64,000 nucleotides of DNA from Pusillimonas minor (GCF_014237865.1 NZ_JACJUU010000001.1:62001-126000), one strand, 5' to 3'; shown: positions 48,207 to 58,818, numbered from the stretch's first letter. Notes: a model not told the origin generated them from the letters alone. Numbers and translations: made by a program.

Positions 48207-49466
48207 TTAGCCGCCACGTGCCGCGGTAGAGCGACCAATAACAAGGGCTGCTGCAGCCGCAATGACAAATGCCGCTGCACCACCCACCCATGGGCCCTTC
48301 ACGTAGCCCAGGTCGAGCATGATGCCAAAGGCAAGCGGCGCCAGCGATGCGCCGACATCCATACCCGAATACACCAGGCCATACACCGTACCGGTGGCCC
48401 CTTTGGGCGTGATTTTGCGAATCAGCATGTCGCGCGAGGGTGTGGAAACACCGGCGCAAAAACCACCTGTGGCCACCACGACCATGGCCAGCCAGGGGGA
48501 GACAAGGCCCGATGCCAACACCACCAGCAACACACCCGCCAGCACCAGAGACCCGGCGATGGTGAGTTCGGTACGCGGATTGGCGCTAACAAGAAAACCG
48601 CCGGCGATCATGCCCAGTGCCGAAGCCAGCATATAGGCCGACAGCGCCGTACCCGCCAGCACGGCATCGATGCTGTAGACGTCGCCCAGCATGGGAATAC
48701 TGTAATTTTGAACGGCCGACAGCGAAATGGACGTGAGTGCGAAAAAGAAAAACGCCCCCCACAATGCTGGTTGCCGAGCCAGCGTAGCGAGGGTCTGACC
48801 GACCGACTTGGACGCCAGCGACCCTTCTTTGTGGGCCTGACCGGCGGCATGCTCGACGTTTTTACCCGCCAGCAACTCGCGGCCTCGCCAGACAAACACC
48901 AGCACAACCGCCACCAGCGCGCCGGCGCCAATGGCCGCAACCCGCCAGTTGGCCAGGTAAATAAGCGCCGACATGAAGAGTGGCGTGAGCGCCCACCCCA
49001 GGTTGCCGGTAAAACCATGGGTACTGAACGCATGCCCCAACCGGCGCGCACTGACCCGATGGTTAAGAATGGAGTAGTCGACAGGATGAAACACGGAATT
49101 GCCAAACCCGCCAATAAGGGCTGCCAGCACCAGCATGGCATAACCGTTAGCGAGCCCGATGAGCATCCCGGCCACCACAAAACTGGCCAGCCCGAAACGC
49201 AACACAGGCGTGGGGCCGATACGATCAACAATAAAGCCCGACGACGCCTGCCCGACACCCGACGCCACAAAGAAAATCGCTACCAGCAGCCCCAACTGGC
49301 TGTAGCTGAAACCAAACTCGGTATTCAGTGCAATGAATAATGTGGGAAAAACAAGCTGGAAAAAGTGCGAGCAGGAATGCGCCGCACCGATAAGCGTGAT
49401 GATTTTCCAGTCGCGACGCTGGATTTGTGGCGAGTCAGCGAAATGCTCGACGGTTGTTGTGGTCAT
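48207..49466 (-). CDS. MFS transporter (fosmidomycin-resistance-like)
   Basis: A 419-residue transporter with twelve predicted helices. The first half has the MFS loop motif GFIVDRIGPTPVLRFGL and GFGNSVFHPVDYSILN, which is typical of Fsr-like exporters. The second half repeats the six-helix layout with STPSRDMLIRK. The substrate is unknown. It is downstream of pgsA on the same strand. Confidence 0.88.
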   Translation of the reverse strand: MTTTTVEHFADSPQIQRRDWKIITLIGAAHSCSHFFQLVFPTLFIALNTEFGFSYSQLGLLVAIFFVASGVGQASSGFIVDRIGPTPVLRFGLASFVVAGMLIGLANGYAMLVLAALIGGFGNSVFHPVDYSILNHRVSARRLGHAFSTHGFTGNLGWALTPLFMSALIYLANWRVAAIGAGALVAVVLVFVWRGRELLAGKNVEHAAGQAHKEGSLASKSVGQTLATLARQPALWGAFFFFALTSISLSAVQNYSIPMLGDVYSIDAVLAGTALSAYMLASALGMIAGGFLVSANPRTELTIAGSLVLAGVLLVVLASGLVSPWLAMVVVATGGFCAGVSTPSRDMLIRKITPKGATGTVYGLVYSGMDVGASLAPLAFGIMLDLGYVKGPWVGGAAAFVIAAAAALVIGRSTAARGG

Positions 49467-49508
49467 GACGTTAGCAGAAACGAATAAAAACGATTGGGCT
49501 CGATCGGG

Positions 49509-50084
49509 TCATTCGCCCGATTTGGCGCGAATTTGCGGCCAGGCACGGCGCAAATAATAAAACATTGACCATACCGTAAGAATGGCGGCCACAATAATAA
49601 GTACCTGGCCCACCCAATGCAGGGGCACACCATACAAGGGTTGCCAAAACAGTAGGCACGGTATGGCGACCATTTGCGCTGCAGTTTTGAATTTACCCAA
49701 CCAGTGCACGGCCACACTGCCGCTCGCGCCGATTTTGGCCATCCATTCGCGCAGCGCCGAAATTGTGATTTCGCGGCCAATAATAATCAGTGCGATAAAC
49801 ACGTCGACTCTCTGCAGGTCGAGCAAAACCAACAACGCTGCCGACACCATGAGCTTGTCGGCAACCGGGTCGAGAAAGGCGCCAAACGACGATGTTTGAT
49901 TCCAGCGGCGCGCCAGCCAGCCATCGAACCAGTCGGTCAGGGCCGCAACAATGAACACCACGGCCGCCGCGGTATCGCGCACAGGTACCGACAGCCAGCT
50001 TTCGGGCACATAGTAAAACGCAACGAACAGCGGAATCATGACAATCCGCAGCCACGTCAGCATCATTGGGAAATTGGTCGGCAT
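49509..50084 (-). CDS. pgsA: CDP-diacylglycerol-glycerol-3-phosphate 3-phosphatidyltransferase
   Basis: A 191-residue membrane enzyme with the CDP-alcohol phosphotransferase signature DGWLARRWNQTSSFGAFLDP followed by VADK. It makes phosphatidylglycerol phosphate at the inner membrane. It lies 15 bases after uvrC, the usual neighbour. Confidence 0.95.
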   Translation of the reverse strand: MPTNFPMMLTWLRIVMIPLFVAFYYVPESWLSVPVRDTAAAVVFIVAALTDWFDGWLARRWNQTSSFGAFLDPVADKLMVSAALLVLLDLQRVDVFIALIIIGREITISALREWMAKIGASGSVAVHWLGKFKTAAQMVAIPCLLFWQPLYGVPLHWVGQVLIIVAAILTVWSMFYYLRRAWPQIRAKSGE

Positions 50085-50099
50085 AGGCTCAATACTAAC

Positions 50100-51923
50100 T
50101 TATCGCAAGGCGAAATAAATGCGTTCAGCCAGCTCGCCGGAAATCCCGTCGACTGACCGCAGGTCATCGATACTGGCGGCGGCAACCCCCGAAAACCCGC
50201 CAAAACGGGCCAGAAGCTTTTGCCTGCGCTTGGCGCCGACCCCGTCGATCTGTTCCAGGCGCGACACATTACGTGCTTTGGCGCGCTGCGCGCGCATACC
50301 CGTGATGGCAAACCGGTGCGCTTCGTCGCGAATTTGCGCAACCAGCATCAATGCCGCAGATTCTACCCCTAAAGCCACAGGCGGGCGGCCATCGGCAAAC
50401 ACCAGCGTTTCAAGCCCCACCTTGCGCCCCTCGCCTTTGGCCACGCCAACCAGCGCCTGGGTATCAAGCCCCAGCTCGGCAAACACCTGGCGCGCTACCT
50501 CGACTTGCCCTTTACCGCCATCAATCAACACAATACCCGGCATCTCGGCCTGCCCGTCGGCCACACGGGTAAAACGCCGGGTCAACACCTGGCGCATGGC
50601 GGCGTAATCGTCGCCAGGCGTAATGCCGGCAATGTTGTAGCGTCGGTACAGCGATGGCTGCATTTCGTGGTGACGAAACACAACGCAAGAAGCTTGCGTG
50701 GCCTCGCCTGCCGTATGACTGATGTCGAAGCATTCGATATGCAAGGCATCCAGTGCGGGCTCGTCTGTGTCCAGACCCAGCGCCTCGGCAAGCGCCAGAG
50801 TGCGCGCCGCCCGTGCGCCAGACTCGGTGAGCATGCGGGCCAGTGCCATTTCGGCATTTTTAGTAGCTTGCTCCAACCACGATTTGCGCACGCCCTGAGG
50901 GCGGGTCAGTATCCTGGATTTCGTTCCGGTTTGCGCGTGCAGCAAAGGCATGAGGTCGGGGTCTGACAACACGTGCGAGCAGACAATGACTGCGGGCATC
51001 GGACGATCGAGATAATGTTGCGCGACAAACGCCGACAGGACTTCGCCGGGTGCATCGCCGTCGGTGTGTGTGGGGAAAAAGGCCTTGTCGCCCAAATGAC
51101 GGCCGCCACGAATCATCGCCAGATTGACACACACGCGCCCCCCGGCCACCACCACGGCAATCACATCCACATCGTCATTACCGATTTCTTCCATGGTTTG
51201 TTGCTGCAATACCCTGGCCAGGGCCCCCATCTGGTCGCGCAGCACCGCCGCCTCTTCAAACGCCAGTTGCTCTGAGGCCGCCTGCATGCGGCGCTCGATG
51301 TCGGCCATGACTTCGGATGCCTTGCCATCCAGAAAACGTACGGCGCGCTCGACATCGGCCTGATAGGCGTCGATGCTGATGGCCCCTACGCAGGGGGCCG
51401 AACAGCGGCCTATTTGGTTTAAGAGGCAGGGGCGCGACCGATGGGCATAAACACCGTCTTCGCACGTGCGCAAACGAAACACCTTTTGCAGAATCTGGAT
51501 GGTTTCGCGTACGGCCCAGCTGTTGGGATACGGCCCGAAATACCGCCCTTTTCCGGCCGTGCTGCCCCGGTAATAGGCAATACGCGGGGCCTCGTGGCCA
51601 CTGATGTGCAGGTACGGATACGACTTGTCGTCGCGGAACAAAATGTTGTAGCGGGGGTGCAGACGCTTGATAAGGTTGTTTTCAAGCAGCAGCGCTTCGG
51701 CCTCGGTGCGTGTCACCGTGACCTCGATACGGCTGACCCGCGCCACCATGTGGGCAATGCGCGGGCTTGCCAGATTTTTCTGGAAATACGACGACACCCG
51801 TTTTTTGAGGTCGCGCGCCTTACCTACGTACAAGACCTCGTCGTTTTCGTCGATATGACGATAAACGCCGGGCAAGTTAGGCAGGTCAGCCAGAAATGAT
51901 TTCAGATTGAAGGTCTCGGGCAT
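50100..51923 (-). CDS. uvrC: Excinuclease ABC subunit C
   Basis: A 607-residue UvrC: N-terminal GIY-YIG nuclease domain ([20 protein letters not shown]), a UvrB-binding UVR region (about 205-240), the RNase H-like nuclease with [10 protein letters not shown] and VLIDGGKGQ, and C-terminal helix-hairpin-helix motifs ([16 protein letters not shown]). It makes both incisions in nucleotide excision repair. The start at 51923 (MPETFNLK) overlaps nagZ by 38 bases. Confidence 0.96.
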   Translation of the reverse strand: MPETFNLKSFLADLPNLPGVYRHIDENDEVLYVGKARDLKKRVSSYFQKNLASPRIAHMVARVSRIEVTVTRTEAEALLLENNLIKRLHPRYNILFRDDKSYPYLHISGHEAPRIAYYRGSTAGKGRYFGPYPNSWAVRETIQILQKVFRLRTCEDGVYAHRSRPCLLNQIGRCSAPCVGAISIDAYQADVERAVRFLDGKASEVMADIERRMQAASEQLAFEEAAVLRDQMGALARVLQQQTMEEIGNDDVDVIAVVVAGGRVCVNLAMIRGGRHLGDKAFFPTHTDGDAPGEVLSAFVAQHYLDRPMPAVIVCSHVLSDPDLMPLLHAQTGTKSRILTRPQGVRKSWLEQATKNAEMALARMLTESGARAARTLALAEALGLDTDEPALDALHIECFDISHTAGEATQASCVVFRHHEMQPSLYRRYNIAGITPGDDYAAMRQVLTRRFTRVADGQAEMPGIVLIDGGKGQVEVARQVFAELGLDTQALVGVAKGEGRKVGLETLVFADGRPPVALGVESAALMLVAQIRDEAHRFAITGMRAQRAKARNVSRLEQIDGVGAKRRQKLLARFGGFSGVAAASIDDLRSVDGISGELAERIYFALR

Positions 51924-52929
51924 ACTGATAACGGGCCTGACTTTGCAACGTGGCCCAGTCGGGCGACACAACGCGGGGCATGAGCGCGCGAATGCGTGCA
52001 ATAGATGATTCTGACGGCGTATGCTCAAGCCGGCCCAACAGGTCGTCGGCCAGGTCCGGGCGATTGCATACCAGCACCATATCGCAACCAGCCGTCAATG
52101 CCGCCTTGGCCCGCGCCAGAATATCGCCGGCCACGGTGGCCCCTTCCATGGTCAGGTCGTCTGAAAACACCACGCCGTTATAGTTCAGGTGTTCGCGCAA
52201 GATCGTGTTGATCCAGAACGAAGAAAACCCGGCCGGGTTGGGGTCAACCTGCGAATAAATGACGTGCGCAGGCATAACAGACGGCAGCACCATATCGCCC
52301 AGCCAGCCATACGGGGCGGCGTCTTCACGCATGATGTCTTCCAATGGCCGGTCGTCGACGGGGATTTCGTGGTGCGAATCGGCTTGCACATAGCCATGAC
52401 CCGGAAAGTGCTTGCCGCATGCGGCCATACCCGACAACATCAGGCCCTGAATAAGCGCGCGCGCCAGCATGGCCACGATTTGCGGTTCGCGATGAAACGC
52501 GCGGTCGCCAATGACCTGGCTGCCGCCGTAATCAAGGTCAAGTACTGGCGTAAAGCTCAGGTCAACCCCACAGGCGCGCAACTCGGCACCCAGCACATAA
52601 CCCGTTTCGGTGGCCAGACGCATGGCGGCCAACGAATCGTCCATCCAGATTTCGCCCAGGCGGCGCATGGACGGCAAGGTCGTGAACCCGTCGGACTTGA
52701 AACGCTGGACACGACCGCCTTCGTGATCGACGGTAATTAGCAGCGGCTCGGTGCGTGCGGCATGAATGGCCTGGCATAACGCCGTCAATTGTTCGCGACT
52801 TTCGAAATTACGCGAGAACAAGATAACGCCGCCCACCAGCGGATGCTGCAAACGCTCAATTTCGTGGGCCGTCAGGGTACACCCCTGAACATCGACCATT
52901 AGCGGCCCGGGAGGCAAAATTGCTGCCAT
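51886..52929 (-). CDS. nagZ: Beta-N-acetylhexosaminidase
   Basis: A 347-residue family 3 glycosidase with [13 protein letters not shown], the KHFPGHG motif with the catalytic His region, and [10 protein letters not shown] carrying the nucleophile Asp. NagZ removes GlcNAc from recycled muropeptides in the cytoplasm. It starts at [14 protein letters not shown], overlapping the acpS stop codon (TAATG). Confidence 0.95.
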   Translation of the reverse strand: MAAILPPGPLMVDVQGCTLTAHEIERLQHPLVGGVILFSRNFESREQLTALCQAIHAARTEPLLITVDHEGGRVQRFKSDGFTTLPSMRRLGEIWMDDSLAAMRLATETGYVLGAELRACGVDLSFTPVLDLDYGGSQVIGDRAFHREPQIVAMLARALIQGLMLSGMAACGKHFPGHGYVQADSHHEIPVDDRPLEDIMREDAAPYGWLGDMVLPSVMPAHVIYSQVDPNPAGFSSFWINTILREHLNYNGVVFSDDLTMEGATVAGDILARAKAALTAGCDMVLVCNRPDLADDLLGRLEHTPSESSIARIRALMPRVVSPDWATLQSQARYQYARDLQSEIISG

Positions 52930-53378
52930 TATGAAGACTCCTGCTGCCCGGGGGCAGATTGTGTTTCGACCACCACAAACGCGGTGACCATATCTTTTTC
53001 GTCGCTGACCGACACGTGAGCGGCGCCAAAACGCGCCGCGTACCACGATGCCAGGGGTTCGTTCAGCCACACCTGGGGCTTGCCGCCCGGCGCGTTGATC
53101 ACTTCCATGCGCCGCCAGCTCATGGGGCTGTGCATACCCAGCCCAATGGCCTTGGAAAACGCCTCTTTGGCCGCAAAGCGCGTGGCCAAATAGCGCATGC
53201 CACGCTGCAGGTCGCGAGACTTTCTTCGCTCAAACACCGGCCACTCGTGCTCGCCCAGAATGCGCCGGGCGAAACGGTCGCCATGGCGCCCATACGCCGC
53301 AACAATACGATCGACCCGGGCAATGTCGGTGCCAATGCCGGCAAGCGCCGCCGGAGCAACGGTTCTAGACACGTTCAA
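52929..53378 (-). CDS. acpS: Holo-[acyl-carrier-protein] synthase
   Basis: A 149-residue phosphopantetheinyl transferase with [12 protein letters not shown], the conserved [14 protein letters not shown] and a C-terminal [19 protein letters not shown]. It transfers phosphopantetheine to ACP. Start is TTG (53378) behind AAGGGG; it begins 2 bases after the enoyl-CoA hydratase stop codon. Confidence 0.93.
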   Translation of the reverse strand: MNVSRTVAPAALAGIGTDIARVDRIVAAYGRHGDRFARRILGEHEWPVFERRKSRDLQRGMRYLATRFAAKEAFSKAIGLGMHSPMSWRRMEVINAPGGKPQVWLNEPLASWYAARFGAAHVSVSDEKDMVTAFVVVETQSAPGQQESS

Positions 53379-53380
53379 GC

Positions 53381-54169
53381 CTATTGCCCCTTGAAAACCG
53401 GGGGGCGCTTGGCCATGAACGCGGCCACGCCTTCGGCGTAATCATCGGTGTAACCCAGCTCGCGCATCAGGTCGCGTTCAAGGTCGAGCTGCTGGTCGAG
53501 TGTGTTGTTAAGGCTTTGGTTGATGGCCTGCTTGGCGGCGGCCAAGCCTTTGGTGGGTGCGGCGGCAAAATGGGCAGCCAGCGCATCAAGCCGCGCGTCG
53601 AACGCGTCGTCGGCCACGCACTCCCAAATGAGCCCCCACTGCTCGGCCTGACGGGCGGAGATTTTGTCGCCCAGCAATGCCATGCCCATGGCGCGCGCGC
53701 GCCCGACCAGACGCGGCAAAATATAGGTGCCGCCGGTATCGGGCAACAGGCCCAACCGGCAAAAAGGCTCGATGAAGCTGACCGACTCGCGGGCAATGAT
53801 GATGTCGCCGGCCAACGCCAAATTGGCGCCGGCACCGGCCGCCACCCCGTTCACCCCCACAACCACCGGCATGGGCAAGGCGCGCAGACGCCTGACCAGC
53901 GGCGCATAATTCTTTTCAATGCTTTCGCCCAGGTCGACCCTGGCCTGCCCCGGCGTTGCCACACGCGCAGAAAGGTCTTGTCCGGCACAAAACCCGCGGC
54001 CGGCGCCTGTCAGCAAAAGCACACGGGCGCCCTGGCTTTCGACCTGGGTCAGCGCCTGACGCAAGGCTTCGTGCATCTCGGCCGTAAAGCTGTTGAGCTT
54101 GTCGGGGCGGTTTAATGTGATACGGGCAATGCCGTCTTGCAAGGTAAAAAGAATGCTGGAGTCACTCAT
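53381..54169 (-). CDS. Enoyl-CoA hydratase/isomerase family protein (PaaG-like)
   Basis: A 262-residue crotonase-fold enzyme with the oxyanion-hole segments [10 protein letters not shown] and [16 protein letters not shown] and the [14 protein letters not shown] block usual in the PaaG subgroup (ring-1,2-epoxyphenylacetyl-CoA isomerase). No phenylacetate genes surround it, so the exact substrate is uncertain. It lies upstream of acpS in a tightly packed minus-strand operon. Confidence 0.87.
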   Translation of the reverse strand: MSDSSILFTLQDGIARITLNRPDKLNSFTAEMHEALRQALTQVESQGARVLLLTGAGRGFCAGQDLSARVATPGQARVDLGESIEKNYAPLVRRLRALPMPVVVGVNGVAAGAGANLALAGDIIIARESVSFIEPFCRLGLLPDTGGTYILPRLVGRARAMGMALLGDKISARQAEQWGLIWECVADDAFDARLDALAAHFAAAPTKGLAAAKQAINQSLNNTLDQQLDLERDLMRELGYTDDYAEGVAAFMAKRPPVFKGQ

Positions 54170-54181
54170 GAGCGGTATCCG

Positions 54182-54730
54182 TCAGATCTTGATAAAGTGT
54201 TCGCGATAGTGTTTGAGTTCGTCGATAGACTCGTAGATGTCGGCCAGCGCCTCGTGGCGGCTTTTCTTGACAAAGCTTTTATACACTTCGGGTTTCCAGC
54301 GTTGCGCGAGCTCTTTCAGGGTCGAAACGTCGAGGTTCCGGTAATGAAAGAACGCTTCAAGGCGTGGCATATACTTGACCAGAAAACGGCGGTCCTGGCC
54401 CACCGTGTTGCCGCATAGGGGCGACTTGCCCGGGCTGACATGCTTGGTCAAAAAAGCCAGAAGCTCGGTTTCAGCCTCTTCTTCGTTAATGGTCGACGCT
54501 TTAACCTTATCGGTCAGGCCGCTTTTGCCGTGGGTGGACGTATTCCATTTGTCCATGGCGTCCAAAATTTCGGTCTTCTGGTGAATCACCATGACCGGGC
54601 CTTCGGCCACCAGGGTCAGGTCGGCTTCGGTCACTACCACAGCCGCTTCAATAATGCGTTCTTTTTCAGGGTCCAGACCTGTCATTTCCAGGTCAAGCCA
54701 TACCAATCGCTGATCTTTATTAACCGCCAT
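54182..54730 (-). CDS. orn: Oligoribonuclease
   Basis: A 182-residue DEDDh exoribonuclease: first acidic motif [20 protein letters not shown], then [11 protein letters not shown] and the HEALADI His-Asp motif. It degrades the shortest RNAs to mononucleotides. AAGGA precedes the ATG. Divergent from the M48 protease gene, an arrangement conserved in betaproteobacteria (orn / M48 / rsgA). Confidence 0.96.
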   Translation of the reverse strand: MAVNKDQRLVWLDLEMTGLDPEKERIIEAAVVVTEADLTLVAEGPVMVIHQKTEILDAMDKWNTSTHGKSGLTDKVKASTINEEEAETELLAFLTKHVSPGKSPLCGNTVGQDRRFLVKYMPRLEAFFHYRNLDVSTLKELAQRWKPEVYKSFVKKSRHEALADIYESIDELKHYREHFIKI

Positions 54731-54777
54731 ATAATCAATCCTTAAAACGCTGATTTTCGCATACCTGCGCGGAGCCT

Positions 54778-56025
54778 ATGTTTACACTGCTGTTTCTGGT
54801 CTTTCTGTTTGCCGACATCGCCCTGCGCCTTTGGTTGGGTGTGCGTCAAATCCGGCACGTCGCGCGCCATCGCGGCGAAGTCCCGCCCGAATTCTCCGAT
54901 CGTATCAGTCTGCGCAGCCATCAGCGCGCCGCCGACTATACCCATGGCAAGGTTCAAATCAGCCTGGTCGAAACCATCACCGAGGCTGCGGTGTTAATTG
55001 GCCTGACCCTGCTGGGCGGGCTGCAGTTCATCGATATCAAACTCGGGCAACTGATCGACCACGAAATGTGGCGTCAGCTGGCGCTTGTCGGCAGCATCGT
55101 ACTCATTATGGGCGTTGTGGGCCTGCCCTTTACCTTGTGGCGCAAGTTCGGCCTCGAAGCCCGTTTTGGCTTCAATCGCATGTCATTCGGGCTATTTGTA
55201 AGCGACACCTTAAAAGGGCTGCTGGTGGCCGTTGTGCTGGGGCTGCCGCTGGCTGCCGGGGTGTTGTGGTTTATGGGCAATACCGGCGCCTACTGGCATT
55301 GGTGGGCCTGGGGGGCCTGGGTGGTGTTCAATATCCTGGTCATCTGGCTGTTTCCCACCGTTATTGCCCCGCTGTTCAATAAATTTACCCCGCTCAACGA
55401 CCCCGAACTGGCCCGGCGCATTAACGCGCTGGCGCAGCGCTGCGGCTTTTCAATCAGCGGCCTGTTCGTCATGGACGGCTCAAAGCGTTCTGCCCACGGC
55501 AACGCCTACTTCACCGGCTTTGGCCGGTCGCGGCGCATCGTTTTCTTCGACACGCTGCTGTCAAAACTTACAGGCGATGAGGTCGAAGCCGTGCTGGCCC
55601 ACGAACTGGGTCATTTCAAGTACCGGCACATTGCCAAGCGCCTGGTAATCAGTTTTATCCTGGCCCTGGTGTTTTTTCAGGTGCTGGGCTGGCTGTCGCA
55701 GCAAGTCTGGTTTTATACCGACCTGGGGGTAATTCCACAGCTGGGCCGCCCTAACGATGCCCTGGCCCTGATTCTGTTCTTCCTGGTCATGCCGGTGTTT
55801 ACATTCTGGATCACCCCGCTGGTCAGCCTGATGTCGCGTCGCGACGAATTCCAGGCCGACCAGTTCGCGGCGCAGCAATCGTCGGCGCCGGCCCTGATTT
55901 CGGCCTTGGTCAAGCTGTACGACGACAACGCCGCCACACTAACGCCCGACCCTGTTCATTCGGCGTTCTACGACAGCCACCCACCCGCCGCCCTGCGCAT
56001 CAAAAAGCTGAAGCATGCCCACTGA
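54778..56025 (+). CDS. M48 family integral membrane metallopeptidase (Ste24-like)
   Basis: A 415-residue membrane protein with several helices and the zinc motif HELGHFKYRH, followed by a Glu-containing DEFQADQFA that supplies the third ligand. It resembles CAAX protease Ste24. In bacteria it probably removes damaged membrane or exported proteins. CGGAG precedes the ATG; its end overlaps rsgA by 11 bases. Confidence 0.92.
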   Translation: MFTLLFLVFLFADIALRLWLGVRQIRHVARHRGEVPPEFSDRISLRSHQRAADYTHGKVQISLVETITEAAVLIGLTLLGGLQFIDIKLGQLIDHEMWRQLALVGSIVLIMGVVGLPFTLWRKFGLEARFGFNRMSFGLFVSDTLKGLLVAVVLGLPLAAGVLWFMGNTGAYWHWWAWGAWVVFNILVIWLFPTVIAPLFNKFTPLNDPELARRINALAQRCGFSISGLFVMDGSKRSAHGNAYFTGFGRSRRIVFFDTLLSKLTGDEVEAVLAHELGHFKYRHIAKRLVISFILALVFFQVLGWLSQQVWFYTDLGVIPQLGRPNDALALILFFLVMPVFTFWITPLVSLMSRRDEFQADQFAAQQSSAPALISALVKLYDDNAATLTPDPVHSAFYDSHPPAALRIKKLKHAH

Positions 56026-56917
56026 ACCGACTGTCCAGGGGCGCGTCGTCGCCGTACATGGCCGCCACTACGGCGTCGAACTGTCCGACGGCCAGGTGCA
56101 CAAGTGCTTTCCCCGCGGTAAAAAGGCCGATGCCGCTGTAGGCGACTATGTGCAGGTGCGCTTTCAGGGTAACGAAGAAGGTGTAATCGAAAAGCGGCTG
56201 GATCGTAAAAACCTGCTGTACCGGTCTGACGAAATGCGCACCAAGCAGTTCGCCGCCAACGTCGACTTGCTGCTGCTGGTTGTGGCCACAACGCCGGCAT
56301 TTTCCGATGACCTGATCGGGCGTGCGCTGGTGGCAGCACGTGCTGCCGACATCGACACGATCATCGTTTTAAACAAAGCCGATTTAACCGAAAGCCTGGC
56401 CGAGGCGCGTGCCCGCCTGGCACCGTTTCGCGATGCAGGCGTACCCATTGTCGAGCTTAGCGCCCTTGATACCGCACAGACCAAAGCAAAACTGCTCGAA
56501 CATATAGGCGGGAAAACCGCGCTGCTGCTGGGGCAAAGCGGCATGGGCAAATCTACCCTGCTTAATGCCCTGGTCCCCGACGCCGCAGCCCACACCCAAG
56601 CGCACTCGGTAGCGCTTGATGCCGGGAAACACACAACCACCGCCACACGGCTTTATCATCTGCCGCAAAGCGGCGACCTGATCGATTCGCCCGGTTTCCA
56701 GAATTTTGGCTTGTTTCACCTTGACCCCACCGCCATCGAGGGTGGGTTTGCCGAATTTGAGCCCTTTTTAGGGGACTGCCGTTTTTATAACTGCACGCAT
56801 CGTCACGAACCGGGTTGCGCTATTTTGGCGGCCAAAGCTGCCGGCAACATCAAGCCCGAACGCCACGCGCTTTACGAGCGCATTTTGGCCGAGAACGAGG
56901 CGCAGCAGCGGTATTAG
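56015..56917 (+). CDS. rsgA: Small ribosomal subunit biogenesis GTPase RsgA
   Basis: A 300-residue circularly permuted GTPase. N-terminal OB fold (GRVVAVHGRHYGVELSDG), GTPase motifs in permuted order (LNKAD, then GQSGMGKSTLLN, then DSPGFQ), and a C-terminal zinc site (CRFYNCTHRHEPGC). It helps mature the 30S subunit. Translationally coupled with the M48 gene. Confidence 0.95.
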   Translation: MPTEPTVQGRVVAVHGRHYGVELSDGQVHKCFPRGKKADAAVGDYVQVRFQGNEEGVIEKRLDRKNLLYRSDEMRTKQFAANVDLLLLVVATTPAFSDDLIGRALVAARAADIDTIIVLNKADLTESLAEARARLAPFRDAGVPIVELSALDTAQTKAKLLEHIGGKTALLLGQSGMGKSTLLNALVPDAAAHTQAHSVALDAGKHTTTATRLYHLPQSGDLIDSPGFQNFGLFHLDPTAIEGGFAEFEPFLGDCRFYNCTHRHEPGCAILAAKAAGNIKPERHALYERILAENEAQQRY

Positions 56918-56934
56918 CTTTGGTAAAGCCGGCT

Positions 56935-56960
56935 GCCGCTGGCAGGCTTTTAAATACACC
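56935..56960 (+). terminator. Terminator after rsgA
   Basis: AAAGC...GCTTT enclosing CTGCC GCT GGCAG with a three-base bulge, followed by TAAA, 17 bases after the stop codon. Confidence 0.6.
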
Positions 56961-57022
56961 GATATCGACCCCAACACCGCAGCATGAAAACCGCCCGGTA
57001 GCTATTGGCCCGCGCCAAAAGC

Positions 57023-57769
57023 TTACCGGCCCGACATCAATTTATGGGCGGCGGCCAGATGGTGGTACAAATTACGCACCAGGGCTGCGGTTGCACCCCA
57101 AATAAAATACTGCCCCCAGGGCATTGAGTAATACAACCGTTGGCCACCGCCGGGCAGTTCGGCCCGATGCAGGCGGTGATTGGCCGGGTCCATCAGAAAG
57201 GCCAACGGCACCTCGAACACTTCGGCCACTTCGGTGGCGTCGGGTTTGAAGACAAAGCCAGGCTGCACCAAACCAATAACCGGCTCCATCGAAAACCCCG
57301 TAGCCGTCAGAAAACACGGGTGCGTGCCTATGGTTTGAACAAAATGCGGCTCAACGCCAATTTCTTCGTGGGTCTCGCGCAGGGCAGCCGCCAGGGCATT
57401 GGCATCGGTGACTTCGATGCGCCCGCCAGGAAAGCTGACTTGCCCGGCGTGGTCGTACAAATGGGCAGCGCGGCGAGTAAATATTACATTCAGCCCGCTG
57501 TCTCGTTGTACCAGCGGCATCAGCACCGCTGCCTGCACCACCTGGCTGAGCGCATCGGCATCGATACGGAAAGCGTCAGAGAACACCGGCTCGACATCCC
57601 ACTGAACAGGCTGGGAAAAAGCTGCCTTGATGAAGTCGAGATGAAGGGCCTGTTCGGGCAACGGGCCAAGCGCCGAAAGCGGCGGCAACACCGGCTGGAT
57701 TTGAGGATCAAACCCTGGCGTAATAATTTTGCGCTTGCGCGCCGGTAATGGCGGAGGATTTTCTGACAT
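57023..57769 (-). CDS. NUDIX hydrolase (CoA pyrophosphatase-like)
   Basis: A 248-residue protein with an N-terminal extension and a NUDIX box: GGRIEVTDANALAAALRETH then EEIGV, with the UPF0035/CoAse-type pattern LMPLVQRDSGLNVIFTRR before it. Probably splits CoA or related nucleotide diphosphates. I start at MSENPPPLPA; an ATG six codons earlier falls in the rplS terminator hairpin. No ribosome site is clear. Confidence 0.87.
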   Translation of the reverse strand: MSENPPPLPARKRKIITPGFDPQIQPVLPPLSALGPLPEQALHLDFIKAAFSQPVQWDVEPVFSDAFRIDADALSQVVQAAVLMPLVQRDSGLNVIFTRRAAHLYDHAGQVSFPGGRIEVTDANALAAALRETHEEIGVEPHFVQTIGTHPCFLTATGFSMEPVIGLVQPGFVFKPDATEVAEVFEVPLAFLMDPANHRLHRAELPGGGQRLYYSMPWGQYFIWGATAALVRNLYHHLAAAHKLMSGR

Positions 57770-57779
57770 GACAAAAAAC

Positions 57780-57802
57780 AAAGGCACCGCTCGGGTGCCT
57801 TT
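57780..57802 (-). terminator. Intrinsic terminator of rplS
   Basis: AAAGGCACC/GGTGCCTTT, 9-bp stem with a 5-base loop, followed on the minus strand by GTTTTTTGTC. It lies directly upstream of the NUDIX gene. Confidence 0.85.
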
Positions 57803-57838
57803 GCTTGACTGGCTTTACGCCAAAACTGACTTGCCTGC

Positions 57839-58222
57839 TTACGAAGCTACTTTGTCGGCTTTGCGAACCAGCTTTTCTTTGATGCGAGCAGACTTACCCG
57901 AACGGCTACGCAGATAGTACAGTTTAGCACGACGGACATCGCCACGACGCTTGACTTCGATGGAAGCGATTTGGGGCGAATACAGCTGGAAAGTACGCTC
58001 GACGGCTTCGCCGGACGAGATTTTGCGTACGATGAAAGAAGAGTTAAGGCCGCGGTTACGACGGGCGATAACAACACCTTCGTAGGCCTGTACGCGCTTG
58101 CGGTTACCTTCGACAACGTTAACGTTGACGACGACGGTATCGCCAGGAGCAAATACGGGCTTGGCTTCGCCGTTGGTAAGACGGGCGATTTCTTCTTGTT
58201 CAATTTGTTGGATGAGATCCAC
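57839..58222 (-). CDS. rplS: 50S ribosomal protein L19
   Basis: A 127-residue L19 with [20 protein letters not shown], the [16 protein letters not shown] block and [20 protein letters not shown]. Start is GTG behind GGAG. In many betaproteobacteria rplS ends the rpsP-rimM-trmD-rplS operon; here none of these genes lies upstream, and the 198-base leader is followed by a small membrane protein gene instead. Confidence 0.97.
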   Translation of the reverse strand: MDLIQQIEQEEIARLTNGEAKPVFAPGDTVVVNVNVVEGNRKRVQAYEGVVIARRNRGLNSSFIVRKISSGEAVERTFQLYSPQIASIEVKRRGDVRRAKLYYLRSRSGKSARIKEKLVRKADKVAS

Positions 58223-58420
58223 GGTAGGCTCCGATAAACATCATGAAAGGCGCATTGTTGTTTGGTGTGGGCAAAAGGCCAACAGCCTGTAAAACAGGGG
58301 TTGCCGGCCAACTTACCCAAGGTGCTGCTAACGCCGCCAGAGGATGCAAGTTGCAAAGCCCACGATTATATAGCCTTAGCCAAAAATTTGCAAAATAAAC
58401 AGCAAGTTGCATGGCTATGC

Positions 58421-58594
58421 CTAGAAGCCGCCGGCGGCGCCCAACCACATTAAGCCCGGAATGGTGGCACCCCACAGGGCCACCAGAAAAATGTCGGCCA
58501 ATATGGCACCACGGCTAAGCCTGGCCCCGCGCTTAAACCGCGCCGCACCACCCTGACTGAACCTGGACCCGGACGCTTTTGATACGTTGTTCAT
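58421..58594 (-). CDS. Small single-pass membrane protein of unknown function
   Basis: A 57-residue protein: a basic N-terminal half (FSQGGAARFKRGARLSRGA) and one hydrophobic helix (ILADIFLVALWGATIPGLMW). AGGGGG 6 bases before ATG 58594 supports translation. I know no named family. It lies between etfA and rplS on the same strand. Confidence 0.55.
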   Translation of the reverse strand: MNNVSKASGSRFSQGGAARFKRGARLSRGAILADIFLVALWGATIPGLMWLGAAGGF

Positions 58595-58773
58595 GCTAAC
58601 CCCCTGATATAGACACATGGCGCAACACATTGGCGCGCACCAAATACTGTTTTTTCGTACAGCTAAATTTACTGTACAAAAAAACAGCTATGTGCGCAAG
58701 CAGTTTTACAACCCTGTGCAGCAACGGGTCTTGAAACCCGACGACTCCCCCGCAAGCCACTGTCGTATCTGCA

Positions 58774-58818
58774 CCAACCCAACCCAACCCAACCCAGGCC
58801 AGGCCCGACCGAACCAGA
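58774..58818 (-). repeat. Pentanucleotide tract, 9 units
   Basis: Nine consecutive five-base units on the plus strand: CCAAC four times, CCAGG twice, CCCGA, CCGAA, CCAGA. On the minus strand these read GTTGG/CCTGG, the same family as the 140-base tract after queH. It directly follows the etfA terminator. The rest of the 58595-58911 gap holds this tract, two hairpins and no gene. Confidence 0.65.

Noticed and set aside
49503-49521. ATCGGG/CCCGAT inverted repeat overlapping the pgsA stop codon.
   Set aside because: Six-base stem, long loop and the T run is 12 bases away; could be chance and the MFS gene follows closely.
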